Part shown: piece by piece, positions 9,431 to 16,286 of the stretch
Layout: every line of letters begins with the position of its first letter
Numbering within the stretch: position 1 is the first letter of the stretch
NCBI GenBank assembly: GCA_035477015.1
Contig: DATILB010000083.1
Coordinates: 1 to 16,286 of the forward strand
Source of the DNA: SSC3 sp035477015
GTDB taxonomy: Bacteria > Actinomycetota > Actinomycetes > Propionibacteriales > Nocardioidaceae
Direction of reading: 5' to 3'
Length of the DNA stretch: 16,286 bases
Position numbers and translations under genes: made by a program
Notes under the pieces: model-generated
Told to the model about the DNA's origin: nothing
Database searches by the model: none
The model's input: the letters and a program-made list of their open reading frames with translations, nothing else

Positions 9431-10806
9431 CGCGTGTGGTTCCTCAACAGGTAGACCGGCACGCCTAGCGTCGCCGCGCCGCCGGCCATCAGGAACGGAC
9501 CCCAGACGATGTACCAGGAGTCTCCGCTGTTGCGGGAGTAGTACACGAAGGCGATCGACAAAACGAGCGCGACGAGTGCGACACCGAGGTCGAGACCCAG
9601 GCGAGGAGTCGGTCCGCGCTGGTGGTCCTGCCAGCGCCACTTGAGCTGGGCGAGGGCGGAGAAGGCGTACGGGATGGCGGCGGTGATGCCGGTCATCAGC
9701 ACCAGAGTGGTGAAGACGGTCGCTCCGTCGGCGCCGAGGTAGCTGATCACCACTGCGACGCTGGCGAGGAGGGTCGACGCCACGATCCCGAAAGCGGGGA
9801 CCTTGCGCGCGGAGAGGGCACCGAAGCGCTTCGGGAAGAGCCCGTCCTTCGCGGCTGCAAGCGGCATCTCGGCGCAGATCATGGTCCAGCCGTTCAGGGC
9901 ACCGATACCGGAGATGATGACCGCGAGCGCCACGAGGTTGCCGGCGATCGAACCGCCGAAGATGGTGTCAGCCGCTGCAGAGTACGACGCCTTGTTGGCG
10001 TCCTGGGCCAGTGCCGACGCGGGCATGATGCCGAAGACGGCGACCAGCGAGAGCATGTAGACGGTGGCGCTGGCGAGCGTGCCGTAGATCGTGGAACGCG
10101 GGACGTTCCGCTCGGGGTCACGCACCTGAGCGGCGGCCACTGCAGCCGTCTCCACGCCGAGGTAGCTGAACAGGCAGATCGCCATCGCCGCGCCGATGGC
10201 CGAGATGCTGGAGTCTCCGCTGGTGTTCCAGGGGGTGAAGTTGCCTGCTTTGACGAAGAAGAGGCCGGCGGTCGCCATCAGGGCGAGCGGGATGAACTTG
10301 AGCACGGTCGTCCAGACCTGGAGGACGCCCATGTTGCGCACGCCGCTGAGGTTCACTAGAGCGGGGATCCACAGGCCGGTTAGGGCGATCAGGATCGACA
10401 ACTCCGTGGCTCCACCCTTGTTGAGGAACTTCTCCACGTAGAAGACCCAGCCGACCGCGATCGCCGCGTTGCCGGCCCACGCGGTGATCCAATAGAGCCA
10501 GGCTTGGCTGAAGCCCCACCGGTCGCCGAAGGCGGCCCGGGCGTAGGCGTAGGGGCCACCGCCTGCGGGCATCCTTCGCGAGAGCACGGCGAAGACCGAC
10601 GCGAGAGCGACGGCGCCGACGGTCGCGACCGCCATGGCGACGAGACTGATCGGGCCGTACGACGCCACGGCGTACGGGAGGCTGAAGATGCCCACGCCGA
10701 TGATCGAGCCCATCACCAAAGCAGTCGAGTGTGCTGGCCCCAGCTTCCCGTGGGTTTCCGATGCATGGGCCGGAGCTGCTTTCCGGTGGTGGTGGAGAAT
10801 CGTCAT
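9427..10806 (-). CDS. arcD: Amino acid antiporter, probably arginine/ornithine (APC family)
   Basis: The 459-residue integral membrane protein belongs to the amino acid-polyamine-organocation superfamily, with about 12 hydrophobic segments. The first carries the substrate-binding signature GSIIGVGIFSLP (33-44), and RMPAGGGPYAYAR with GFSQAWLYWI follows the third. ATG 10806 is preferred because AGGAG is well placed upstream; an in-frame start 13 codons earlier lacks this. It heads the operon and overlaps the arginine deiminase gene by ATGA, so the natural substrate pair is arginine in and ornithine out, which costs no energy. Relatives include arginine/agmatine and other basic amino acid exchangers; specificity here is inferred from the neighbours. 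A weak DosR-like box lies 63-76 bases upstream of the start. Confidence 0.9.
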   Translation of the reverse strand: MTILHHHRKAAPAHASETHGKLGPAHSTALVMGSIIGVGIFSLPYAVASYGPISLVAMAVATVGAVALASVFAVLSRRMPAGGGPYAYARAAFGDRWGFSQAWLYWITAWAGNAAIAVGWVFYVEKFLNKGGATELSILIALTGLWIPALVNLSGVRNMGVLQVWTTVLKFIPLALMATAGLFFVKAGNFTPWNTSGDSSISAIGAAMAICLFSYLGVETAAVAAAQVRDPERNVPRSTIYGTLASATVYMLSLVAVFGIMPASALAQDANKASYSAAADTIFGGSIAGNLVALAVIISGIGALNGWTMICAEMPLAAAKDGLFPKRFGALSARKVPAFGIVASTLLASVAVVISYLGADGATVFTTLVLMTGITAAIPYAFSALAQLKWRWQDHQRGPTPRLGLDLGVALVALVLSIAFVYYSRNSGDSWYIVWGPFLMAGGAATLGVPVYLLRNHTR

Positions 10807-10868
10807 GACCTGCTCCTGATCGGTGGCTAGTACAGCTCCACACAACCGCTCACAGGGTGACGCGATCA

Positions 10869-10882
10869 GGGTCGACAGTCCC
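10869..10882. promoter_or_regulatory. Weak DosR-like box before the arginine deiminase operon
   Basis: GGGTCGACAGTCCC matches the DosR core GGGACTWWAGTCCC at 11 of 14 positions. It sits in the 105-base gap between the kinase gene and the antiporter gene, centred 69.5 bp before the antiporter ATG. A start site 42.5 bp past the centre would leave a leader of about 27 bases carrying the AGGAG site. It contains GTCGAC, which weakens the core symmetry, so it is a candidate only. Confidence 0.4.
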
Positions 10883-10911
10883 GGGTGGGGCTGGCACTGG
10901 TCCCGATCCCG

Positions 10912-12633
10912 TCAGGACAGCGGGACAGTCCAGGTGACGACAGTGCCGGTCCCCTCGGGCGGGGCCTCCAGCTGGAGGTTGCCTTGTCGTGCTTCGGCGC
11001 GCTTCCGCAAGTTGTCCAGGCCGCTTCGACGATCAGAGGCACCGAGACCGCGCCCGTTGTCGGCGATGACGACGGCGAGCCTGTCGCCGCGAGCCGTGAG
11101 GCGGAGCTCGACCCTCGTCGCACCAGCGTGCTTGGCGACATTCGTGAGTGCTTCGCGGACAACCGCTCGCACGTCCTCGGTGAGGCCCTCTCCGTCAGCC
11201 GGAGCACTCAGCGTGTCCACGGGACCGTCGAACGTCACGTGGGGCTCCATCCCCAGCGCCGGCCGCACTTCGCCGACGACATCGAGCACGGCGGAGCGCA
11301 GCCCTTCGGAGTTGGGGCGGAGCTGGAATATCGACGTCCGGATCTGCTTGATCGCCTCGTCCAAGTTGTCGACGACCTTCTCCAAGGCCGCCGCGTGTGG
11401 ACTATCCCCCAGGCTCGAAGCGGTGCCCTGGATGGTCATGCCGGACGCAAAGAGCTGCTGGATGACGTGGTCGTGCAGGTCCCTAGCGATGCGGGCCCGG
11501 TCTTCGAGCAACAGGACCTTCTGCTGATCCCTCCTGGCGTCGGCCAGCTCCATCGCCACAGAGGCGTGGTTGGCGAACGTTGTCGCCATGTCCAGGTCAG
11601 CAGCCGTGAACGGCCGTTTGGCTCGCGCGCGAGCGACGATCAGAGCCCCACGCACATGCTCCGAACCCAGGAGCGGCAGCACCATCACGGGGCCGACTTG
11701 GAACTCGCCGCCCAGGAGGATCGTCCGGTCCTCGAACTCCCGTGTGTCCTCCGCGTCGCGGACTCGAACGGCCTCGCCGGTGCGCATGACGAGCTCGCTC
11801 AGGGTGTCACCGATCGGGTATGTCGAGCCCATCACCCTCATTGCATCCACGCCTTCAGCGACAGCGACGGTCAGTTCATTGCCGCTCGCCGTCGGGAGCA
11901 CCACGGCTACCAGGTGTGCGTCTGCAAGTTTGAGGACGTTCTTCGCGACCAGTCCCAGCGAGTCGTCAGCGCCAGAGAGCAGGCGCGTCGTCACGTCGGT
12001 CGATGTCTGCAGCCAGTCCTGTCTCAGCCTGCCCTCCTCGAAGAGACGTGCGTTCTCGATGGCGACACCCGCGGTCGCCGCAAGGGCGAGCACGAGCTCC
12101 TCGTCCTCGGCCGTGAAGTCGATGTCGTCCTCGCGCGTGAGGTAGAGATTGCCGAAGATCTCTTCCCTGACCCGGATGGGCACTCCGATGAACCCCTTCA
12201 TGGGCGGGTGGTTGGCGGGGAAGCCGACCGAACGCTCGTGCTTCCCGAGGTCCGGGAGCCGGATCGGGTGAGGGTCCTCGATGAGCAGGCCGAGGAGACC
12301 CTTGCCCTCAGGAAGGTGGCCGATGGCTTCCACCCGCGCCTCGTCGATGCCGACGTGGATGAACTGCTCGAGGCCCGATCCCTCAGGAGCAACCACGCCC
12401 AAGGCGCCGTACTTGGCGTTGACCAGTTCGCAGGCCGCCTCGACGATGCTGCGCAGCACAGTGCTGAGCGCGAGGTCGCCGATGATGCTTCGGTTCGCCC
12501 GCAGCAGACCTCGCAGGCGGTTCTGCGCCGCCATCACGTCCTGGGCGCGGTCGATCAGCTGCTTGAGCAGTTGGTCCAGCTCGAGGCGCGGCCCGTCGAA
12601 CGGCTGCCCACGACCAAGCGTCCCTTCCTCCAC
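10912..12633 (-). CDS. devS: DevS/DosT-like GAF sensor histidine kinase (complete)
   Basis: The 573-residue kinase matches the length and order of mycobacterial DevS (578). After an N-terminal helix, GAF-A (about 52-195) has FPANHPPMKGFIGVP; His142 aligns with the heme ligand DevS His149 and Tyr164 with Tyr171. GAF-B covers about 210-365. The HisKA_3 motif RIARDLHDHVIQQLF holds His387. The HATPase_c domain is complete, with REALTNVAKHA (N box, Asn498), DNGRGLG and GSGL-type RSGLDNLRKRAE. It probably autophosphorylates in response to oxygen, NO or CO loss and passes phosphate to the DevR homologue at 5539-6183. The start is GTG 12633 with GAGGT just before it. Downstream, 105 bases separate it from the arginine deiminase operon; upstream, 58 bases separate it from a stress protein gene, so cotranscription with that gene is possible. 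Confidence 0.93.
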   Translation of the reverse strand: MEEGTLGRGQPFDGPRLELDQLLKQLIDRAQDVMAAQNRLRGLLRANRSIIGDLALSTVLRSIVEAACELVNAKYGALGVVAPEGSGLEQFIHVGIDEARVEAIGHLPEGKGLLGLLIEDPHPIRLPDLGKHERSVGFPANHPPMKGFIGVPIRVREEIFGNLYLTREDDIDFTAEDEELVLALAATAGVAIENARLFEEGRLRQDWLQTSTDVTTRLLSGADDSLGLVAKNVLKLADAHLVAVVLPTASGNELTVAVAEGVDAMRVMGSTYPIGDTLSELVMRTGEAVRVRDAEDTREFEDRTILLGGEFQVGPVMVLPLLGSEHVRGALIVARARAKRPFTAADLDMATTFANHASVAMELADARRDQQKVLLLEDRARIARDLHDHVIQQLFASGMTIQGTASSLGDSPHAAALEKVVDNLDEAIKQIRTSIFQLRPNSEGLRSAVLDVVGEVRPALGMEPHVTFDGPVDTLSAPADGEGLTEDVRAVVREALTNVAKHAGATRVELRLTARGDRLAVVIADNGRGLGASDRRSGLDNLRKRAEARQGNLQLEAPPEGTGTVVTWTVPLS

Positions 12634-12691
12634 ACCTCGACGATAGTCGGGTTGCGGTCAGACGTCCCGTCGTTGGGCCAGGCCCCCCTGC

Positions 12692-13522
12692 TCAGCGGAC
12701 GATGACGACCGGGCAGTGTGCACGGTGCAGGACGTCGTGACTGACAGAGCCGAGCAGCAGCCCAGAGAAGAACCCGCGGCCGTGTGAGCCGACCACCACG
12801 AGGGAAGCATTCGCCGAGGCATCGACCAGCGCCTGGCCAGGAGGCACGGGGATCGCGGTCTGGATCAGGACCACGTCGGGATGTGCCGCGCGCGCGCCCG
12901 CGACGCTCTCCGCGAGGAGGAGCTCCTTGTCGTCGAGCTTCTCGCCGACCGAGGTAGGCATTTCTCCCTTGCGGTCGATGGGCATGCGGCCCATCTTCCA
13001 GCCATAGACCGCCTCGACGACCTCGCCGGTTCCCTCAGCGCGGGCCAATGCGAACTCGAGTGCCGCGCCGCTCGCCGGCGAGCCGTCGATCCCGACCACG
13101 ATGCGTCCCGAGTCGGTCTTCTTCGCGGGCCGCACGACGACCACGGGGCATGGCGCATGTGCCGCGAGGTGCTGAGTGACGGAACCCACGAACACCTCGC
13201 CCAGTCGACCGTGGCCCTTGCTGCCGGCGACGAGGATCGAAGCCTTCTCAGCAAGGTGGACGAGCGTCGGTACGACGTGGCCGGGGTGCCGCTCAGTCGT
13301 CGCTGCCTCAACGCCCTCTTCCTTCATGATCAGCTCGGCGCGCATCGAGTCGTCGTGATCTCCGGACCACTCATGAACCCACGGAGACGTCGAAACGTCA
13401 TCGATGATCACAGCCCGGAGGGGAGCGCCCTGACGGACGGCTTCCTCCGAGGCCCACTTCAGGGCGTCATCCGCGTCCGAGGACCCGTCGTACGCCACCA
13501 AGATTTCCTTTTGGCTCTTCAT
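12692..13522 (-). CDS. Tandem universal stress protein
   Basis: The 276-residue protein is two Usp domains in a row. Domain 1 starts KEILVAYDGSSDADDAL and ends with VAGSKGHGRLGEVFVGSV (98-115) and CPVVVVR. Domain 2 starts RIVVGIDGSPASGAALEF (about 140-157) and ends with VVVGSHGRGFFSGLLLGSVS. Both G-2x-G-9x-G(S/T) nucleotide-binding signatures are intact. ATG 13522 gives the standard N terminus. GGAG lies too close to the ATG to act normally, and a DosR-like box is centred 42.5 bp upstream, the same geometry as devR, so a leaderless mRNA is likely. Proteins of this type are prominent in the M. tuberculosis DosR regulon, where one lies beside devR-devS. The exact role, probably ATP binding in dormancy, is not visible in the sequence. 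Confidence 0.93.
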   Translation of the reverse strand: MKSQKEILVAYDGSSDADDALKWASEEAVRQGAPLRAVIIDDVSTSPWVHEWSGDHDDSMRAELIMKEEGVEAATTERHPGHVVPTLVHLAEKASILVAGSKGHGRLGEVFVGSVTQHLAAHAPCPVVVVRPAKKTDSGRIVVGIDGSPASGAALEFALARAEGTGEVVEAVYGWKMGRMPIDRKGEMPTSVGEKLDDKELLLAESVAGARAAHPDVVLIQTAIPVPPGQALVDASANASLVVVGSHGRGFFSGLLLGSVSHDVLHRAHCPVVIVR

Positions 13523-13554
13523 ACTCCAAAGATCCGCGCAGTCTCCTTGTGACT

Positions 13555-13572
13555 GCAGTGCCGTTGGTCCCC
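13555..13572 (-). promoter_or_regulatory. DosR-like box in front of the stress protein gene
   Basis: Read on the minus strand, GGGGACCAACGGCACTGC begins with the strong half-site GGGAC and matches the DosR 14-bp core at 10 of 14. It is 17/18 identical to the element at 1042-1059. The core centre (13564.5) is exactly 42.5 bp from the ATG at 13522, the same as in devR. If transcription starts at that A, the -10 hexamer is GATCTT, with the key A at -11 and T at -7. Confidence 0.6.
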
Positions 13573-13686
13573 TGCGGACGATCCTTTCGGCACGGCACAT
13601 ACCCGCCTCATGGCACTGCCGCGCGGATGGTCAGTCGTCGAGTGTTGGAGATGTCAAAGAATCACTCGATCGACTAGGAGTTCCCC

Positions 13687-14388
13687 ATGACCAGGCGCCT
13701 TCAAAGCCTCGGAATCGTACTTGCGTTGATTGGTGTTGCGTTCCTCGTGGCTTCTGGGGTCGCTTACGCCAAGGTCCAGGACGGCTACGACTCCCTGCAC
13801 GCATTCAGCTCGGCACAGAACGTCGAGCTGACCTACAACGAGGATGGTGACCTCGTCGACCGTGGCGAGACCGCGGAAGCGGACGCCATCATGGCCCTCC
13901 TCACCGAGGACTGGAAGTACCCGGTCGTCGAGTCAGAGCTGGACTCAAGTGACCCTCTGGTCAACACCGCGTCCGAGTACATGTACCAGATGGCAACCAT
14001 CGCGTACCACACGCTGCACGGGACCCAGACTGTCGTGCTCGACGAGGACCAGACCTACAACGGTGAGGTCTTCAAGGCCGGCACCTACGAGTTCGATGTC
14101 AACGGCAAGTACTGGACCGACTTCGACCGCGAGCACCCGATCGAGGGCATCGCTCGCGAGCAGGCTTGGTCGGGCACCGCGCATGGCCTGATCGGTGAGC
14201 TCGGCGTCGGCACGGTTACTGCCTCCGCTCTCCAGATGGGCATGGCCATCACCGGGATCCTGGCAGGTCTCGGCTTGACGATCCTGCTGGCTGGGCTGGG
14301 CCTCGTGTGGGCGTCCCGGGCCAAGGTGCAGCAGGCCGTGAACACGATCCGGACCACGGAGAAGGAGCCGGTTCTGACCAGTCACTGA
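13687..14388 (+). CDS. Two-pass membrane protein of unknown function
   Basis: The 233-residue protein starts at ATG 13687, six bases after AGGAG (13676-13680). A hydrophobic helix (about 9-28) follows a short basic start (MTRR). A polar, acidic domain (about 29-183) with many Asp, Glu and Tyr comes next. A second helix (about 184-209) precedes a short charged tail. By the positive-inside rule both ends are cytoplasmic and the acidic domain is outside. I recognise no catalytic motif. Similar actinobacterial proteins are, as I recall, sometimes labelled LigA-like aromatic ring-opening dioxygenase, for which I see no support. The gene is transcribed away from the stress protein gene across a 164-base gap and ends at a strong terminator, so it is a single-gene unit. 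Confidence 0.85.
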   Translation: MTRRLQSLGIVLALIGVAFLVASGVAYAKVQDGYDSLHAFSSAQNVELTYNEDGDLVDRGETAEADAIMALLTEDWKYPVVESELDSSDPLVNTASEYMYQMATIAYHTLHGTQTVVLDEDQTYNGEVFKAGTYEFDVNGKYWTDFDREHPIEGIAREQAWSGTAHGLIGELGVGTVTASALQMGMAITGILAGLGLTILLAGLGLVWASRAKVQQAVNTIRTTEKEPVLTSH

Positions 14389-14401
14389 CCGCAGAAAGCG
14401 A

Positions 14402-14442
14402 ACAGAGGCCCCCTCGCTGTTTTCCAGCCAGGGGGCCTCTGT
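14402..14442 (+). terminator. Strong hairpin terminator
   Basis: ACAGAGGCCCCCT (14402-14414) and AGGGGGCCTCTGT (14430-14442) form a perfect 13-bp stem with a 15-base loop, 13 bases after the stop of the membrane protein gene. No T-run follows, as is common in actinobacterial terminators. Confidence 0.85.
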
Positions 14443-14462
14443 CCTGCACCGCATGGCACTGT

Positions 14463-14490
14463 GGCGGTCCCAGATGCGCCATGGACCGCC
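14463..14490. repeat. Perfect 8-bp inverted repeat upstream of the STAS gene
   Basis: GGCGGTCC (14463-14470) and GGACCGCC (14483-14490) are exact reverse complements separated by 12 bases, 113 bases before the STAS start. The centres of the arms are 20 bp apart, about two helical turns, which suits a dimeric regulator. It is also long enough to form an RNA hairpin. No family is recognised, and no gene is visible between 14389 and 14602. Confidence 0.35.
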
Positions 14491-14602
14491 GGCCGGCGAG
14501 GTGGGACAGTGAGTGTGGACCGGATGCCACATCCGATTCTGCTGCGGAGGGCCCCTGGACCCCGGATGTCTTCGCTCCCCCTATCAGGCAGCGCAGGGCG
14601 CT

Positions 14603-14962
14603 ATGTCCCCCAAGAGCCAGTCCACCATCCTCCATCCCCTCCAGAACGTTCTCTCTCTTGAGGGCGAAGTCGACCTTGCCCAGCAGCGTCCGATGAGGGC
14701 CGACATTGAGTCGCTGCTACGTCGACACCCGCAGCTCATCATCGACCTCACGGCCGTGACCTTCATCGACTGCACCGTGCTTGGCACGCTCCTCTGGGGC
14801 CGAACTCGCGCCCAGGCCTTCGGCGGAAACGTGGCCCTGGTGGGGCCGTGCGCGGCCCTGTCGCGAATCCTTGAGCTGACCTGCCTCGCGGAGGAGCTCC
14901 AGCTCTACCCCGATCACGCAACCGCCGAGGACTCGCTGAGAGCCACCGGCCAAGTCGCATGA
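14603..14962 (+). CDS. STAS-domain protein (anti-sigma factor antagonist-like)
   Basis: The 119-residue protein is a single STAS domain like SpoIIAA/RsbV. It has an N-terminal strand pair (NVLSLEGEVDLAQQRPM), then PQLIIDLTAVTFIDCTVLGTLL, in which the loop after the aspartate is normally DSSGLG, followed by a helix and NVALVGP. The phosphorylated serine is replaced by cysteine, and the next residue is threonine (DCT). Regulation by the usual anti-sigma-factor kinase is therefore uncertain, although DCxGL variants occur in actinobacteria. ATG 14603 is chosen because the domain starts soon after it; an in-frame ATG at 14513 would add 30 residues of unlikely composition. The 3' end overlaps the next gene as ATGA. 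The partner anti-sigma factor is not in the window. Confidence 0.8.
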   Translation: MSPKSQSTILHPLQNVLSLEGEVDLAQQRPMRADIESLLRRHPQLIIDLTAVTFIDCTVLGTLLWGRTRAQAFGGNVALVGPCAALSRILELTCLAEELQLYPDHATAEDSLRATGQVA

Positions 14963-15435
14963 CCGTCACCGCGGACACAAGCATTGCTCTAGGCCCGGCA
15001 CTTCCGCCGCCTGGGCCGAGCCTCGGCGCGGTCGTCGTTCGCACCCTGAAGAGCCTGGCGGTCGCGGTGTTCGCTCCGGCAGCCCTCCTCGCCGCGACGC
15101 TGGTGGTCTTCAACCTCGAGGTTGCGGCGACGATCTTCCTGGGGTCCCTGTTGACCGCGCGACCGATCGTCGCGCGACTCGCCCCGGACTTCTACCCGGT
15201 CACTGCTTCGCTCGCTGCGCGACCGGGAATCCAGGGACTCTTCCGGCGGCTCACTCTGCTGTGGGGCTTGGTCATTGTCGTCAAAGGCAGCCTGACGCTG
15301 TGGCTTCTGCTGTCCTTGTCGACGCTCAACTTCGTCTTGATCAAGGGAAGCGCGATCATCGCCCTGACCTTGGTCGCGACCGCAGCCACGATTGCACTCT
15401 CGGCCAGGCAGGTCGCCCTTGTTCGGACGAACTAG
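14959..15435 (+). CDS. Small multi-pass membrane protein, VC0807-like
   Basis: The 158-residue protein has three or four hydrophobic stretches (about 33-51, a weaker one around 55-70, about 98-118 and about 124-146). The pattern FRRLTLLWGLVIVVKG is typical of the small uncharacterised membrane family I know as VC0807-like. No transport or catalytic motif is visible. ATG 14959 overlaps the STAS gene stop as ATGA, so the two are coupled in translation. The next gene starts nine bases after its stop, in the same frame. The family call is from memory of similar sequences and is moderate. Confidence 0.75.
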   Translation: MTVTADTSIALGPALPPPGPSLGAVVVRTLKSLAVAVFAPAALLAATLVVFNLEVAATIFLGSLLTARPIVARLAPDFYPVTASLAARPGIQGLFRRLTLLWGLVIVVKGSLTLWLLLSLSTLNFVLIKGSAIIALTLVATAATIALSARQVALVRTN

Positions 15436-15444
15436 AATTCGTAC

Positions 15445-16286
15445 GTGAACGAGGTCCGCGTCATCGCCTACTTCGCGGACGACCCCACCCGGACCTACCA
15501 GTTGGTCCAGTGGCTCGACGTCCTCGAGATCCTCCACGGGAACCATCCCGTGGGGATCGTCGTGCGTGACACCGAGTCCGCGGTCCTGCTCCGGAGCAGG
15601 ACGACCGTGCCGGTCTTCGCGGCTCCGACATTTCCCGAGCTGACCGCCCTCTACGCCGAGCTCAAGGCGAAGGTGGTGCTCTACTGCAACAACTCGATGC
15701 TCAACTTTCAGTCCCTCATCGACGGTCGCCTGCTGCACGTGCACATCAATCACGGCGAGAGCGACAAGCAGAGCATGGCGAGCAACAACGCGAAGGCCTA
15801 CGACCGGGTCTTCGTTGCCGGCGAGGCCGCCGTGCAGCGTCACGCCGCCGGCCTGCTTGAGTTCGACACAACCCGCCTGGTGCGCATCGGCAGACCACAG
15901 CTGGACCTCCGCCGTGCCCCGCTGCTGGTTGCCAGCGCGCGCCGGACCGTCCTCTACGCACCGACGTGGGAGGGGGACGCCGAGTACAACGACTACACGT
16001 CGGTGGACACGATGGGGGCAAAGATCGTCCGCTCGATCCTGTCCGTGCCCGACGTGCGACTGATCTACATGCCGCACCCCAAGGTAACGACCAGCTTCAC
16101 GCCCGCTGTGCGCGAGGGACATCGAGAGATCCTGGCTCAGATCGCCGCGGCCGCCGGGCGCGAACCCGACGCCGGCCACACGGAAATCTTGGATGGCGAC
16201 ATCCTGGCTGTCATGCCCGACTGCGACGCCATGGTCACCGACGTTTCCTCGGTGGGACTCGACTGGCTCTACCTCCGCACCGAGCA
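15445..16286 (+). CDS. CDP-glycerol glycerophosphotransferase-like (3' end outside window)
   Basis: The frame is open from GTG 15445 to the window edge, giving 280 residues. It matches the TagB/TagF-type polyglycerol-phosphate transferase fold: HVHINHGESDKQ (98-109) with the conserved HG pair, VFVAGEAAVQRH, RIGRPQLD, LYAPTWEGD (170-178), IYMPHPKV (near 209) and MVTDVSSVGLDWLYL (near 263). Such enzymes move glycerol or ribitol phosphate from CDP-alditol onto a growing wall or lipoteichoic-type polymer at the inner face of the membrane. GTG 15445 is the only start codon between the in-frame stop of the preceding gene (15433-15435) and the first conserved strand, but it has no clear ribosome binding site. 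Coupling to the upstream membrane gene is likely. The C-terminal end, including any further domain, is not visible. Confidence 0.85.
   Translation, partial: MNEVRVIAYFADDPTRTYQLVQWLDVLEILHGNHPVGIVVRDTESAVLLRSRTTVPVFAAPTFPELTALYAELKAKVVLYCNNSMLNFQSLIDGRLLHVHINHGESDKQSMASNNAKAYDRVFVAGEAAVQRHAAGLLEFDTTRLVRIGRPQLDLRRAPLLVASARRTVLYAPTWEGDAEYNDYTSVDTMGAKIVRSILSVPDVRLIYMPHPKVTTSFTPAVREGHREILAQIAAAAGREPDAGHTEILDGDILAVMPDCDAMVTDVSSVGLDWLYLRTE

Noticed and set aside
10922..10931. GGGACAGTCC palindrome-like motif
   Set aside because: It lies inside the kinase coding sequence and its arms are four bases closer than in a DosR box.
12655..12668. GGGAC half-site (minus strand GGGACGTCTGACCG) before the complete sensor kinase
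   Set aside because: It matches only 9 of 14 core bases and its centre is 28.5 bp from the GTG start, too close for the spacing seen at devR and the stress protein gene.
13609..13618. CATGGCACTG, repeated at 14452-14461
   Set aside because: The 10-base repeat lies upstream of two plus-strand genes but lacks the GGGAC half of the 18-bp element and is short enough to be chance.
14989..16179. Long open frame on the minus strand (396 codons)
   Set aside because: It is antisense to the small membrane protein and glycerophosphotransferase genes, whose families are clear. Its product is rich in Arg, Asp and Gly with no fold pattern, which is typical antisense composition in high-GC DNA.

Overview
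This is high-GC DNA whose proteins look like those of an actinobacterium. The evidence is DevR/DevS-type two-component proteins, tandem universal stress proteins, a GNAT-linked ADP-forming acyl-CoA synthetase, and an actinobacterial-style CDP-glycerol glycerophosphotransferase. A Nocardioidaceae-like host (for example Nocardioides) is a reasonable guess from memory of similar proteins, but the sequence alone does not prove it.

Layout. (1) Bases 1-1101: the end of a universal stress protein gene (+), then a convergent universal stress protein gene (-) that has lost its 5' end, with a possible flavodoxin-like start fragment between them. (2) 1102-5477 (+): a probable operon of a GNAT/ADP-forming acyl-CoA synthetase fusion, a pyridoxamine-phosphate-oxidase-like FMN protein, and a DevS-like GAF-GAF protein that ends after the histidine dimerisation helices and has no ATPase domain. 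A hairpin follows. (3) 5539-6183 (-): a DevR/DosR-type response regulator with a near-perfect DosR-type box in front of it. (4) 6259-10806 (-): a complete, tightly coupled arginine deiminase operon in the order antiporter, arginine deiminase, ornithine carbamoyltransferase, carbamate kinase. (5) 10912-12633 (-): a full-length DevS/DosT-like sensor kinase. (6) 12692-13522 (-): a tandem universal stress protein. (7) 13687-15435 (+): a two-pass membrane protein with a strong terminator, then a STAS-domain gene overlapping a small membrane protein gene. (8) 15445-end (+): a partial teichoic-acid-type glycerophosphotransferase.

How the parts fit. Regions 1-6 read as a hypoxia/energy-stress island. 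Two sensors keep the GAF histidine that binds heme in Mycobacterium tuberculosis DevS. A DevR-type regulator sits between them, and DosR-like boxes lie before devR, before the stress protein, before the acyl-CoA synthetase and (weaker) before the arginine deiminase operon. Two enzymes in the island make ATP without respiration: carbamate kinase from arginine, and the acyl-CoA synthetase from acyl-CoA. The inference is a local DevR regulon for anaerobic substrate-level ATP production and dormancy. The most unusual points are the sensor without a catalytic domain and an 18-bp motif, 17/18 identical, shared by two promoters about 12.5 kb apart. No IS element, phage gene, tRNA, rRNA or CRISPR array was seen, and no gap between genes exceeds about 215 bases.
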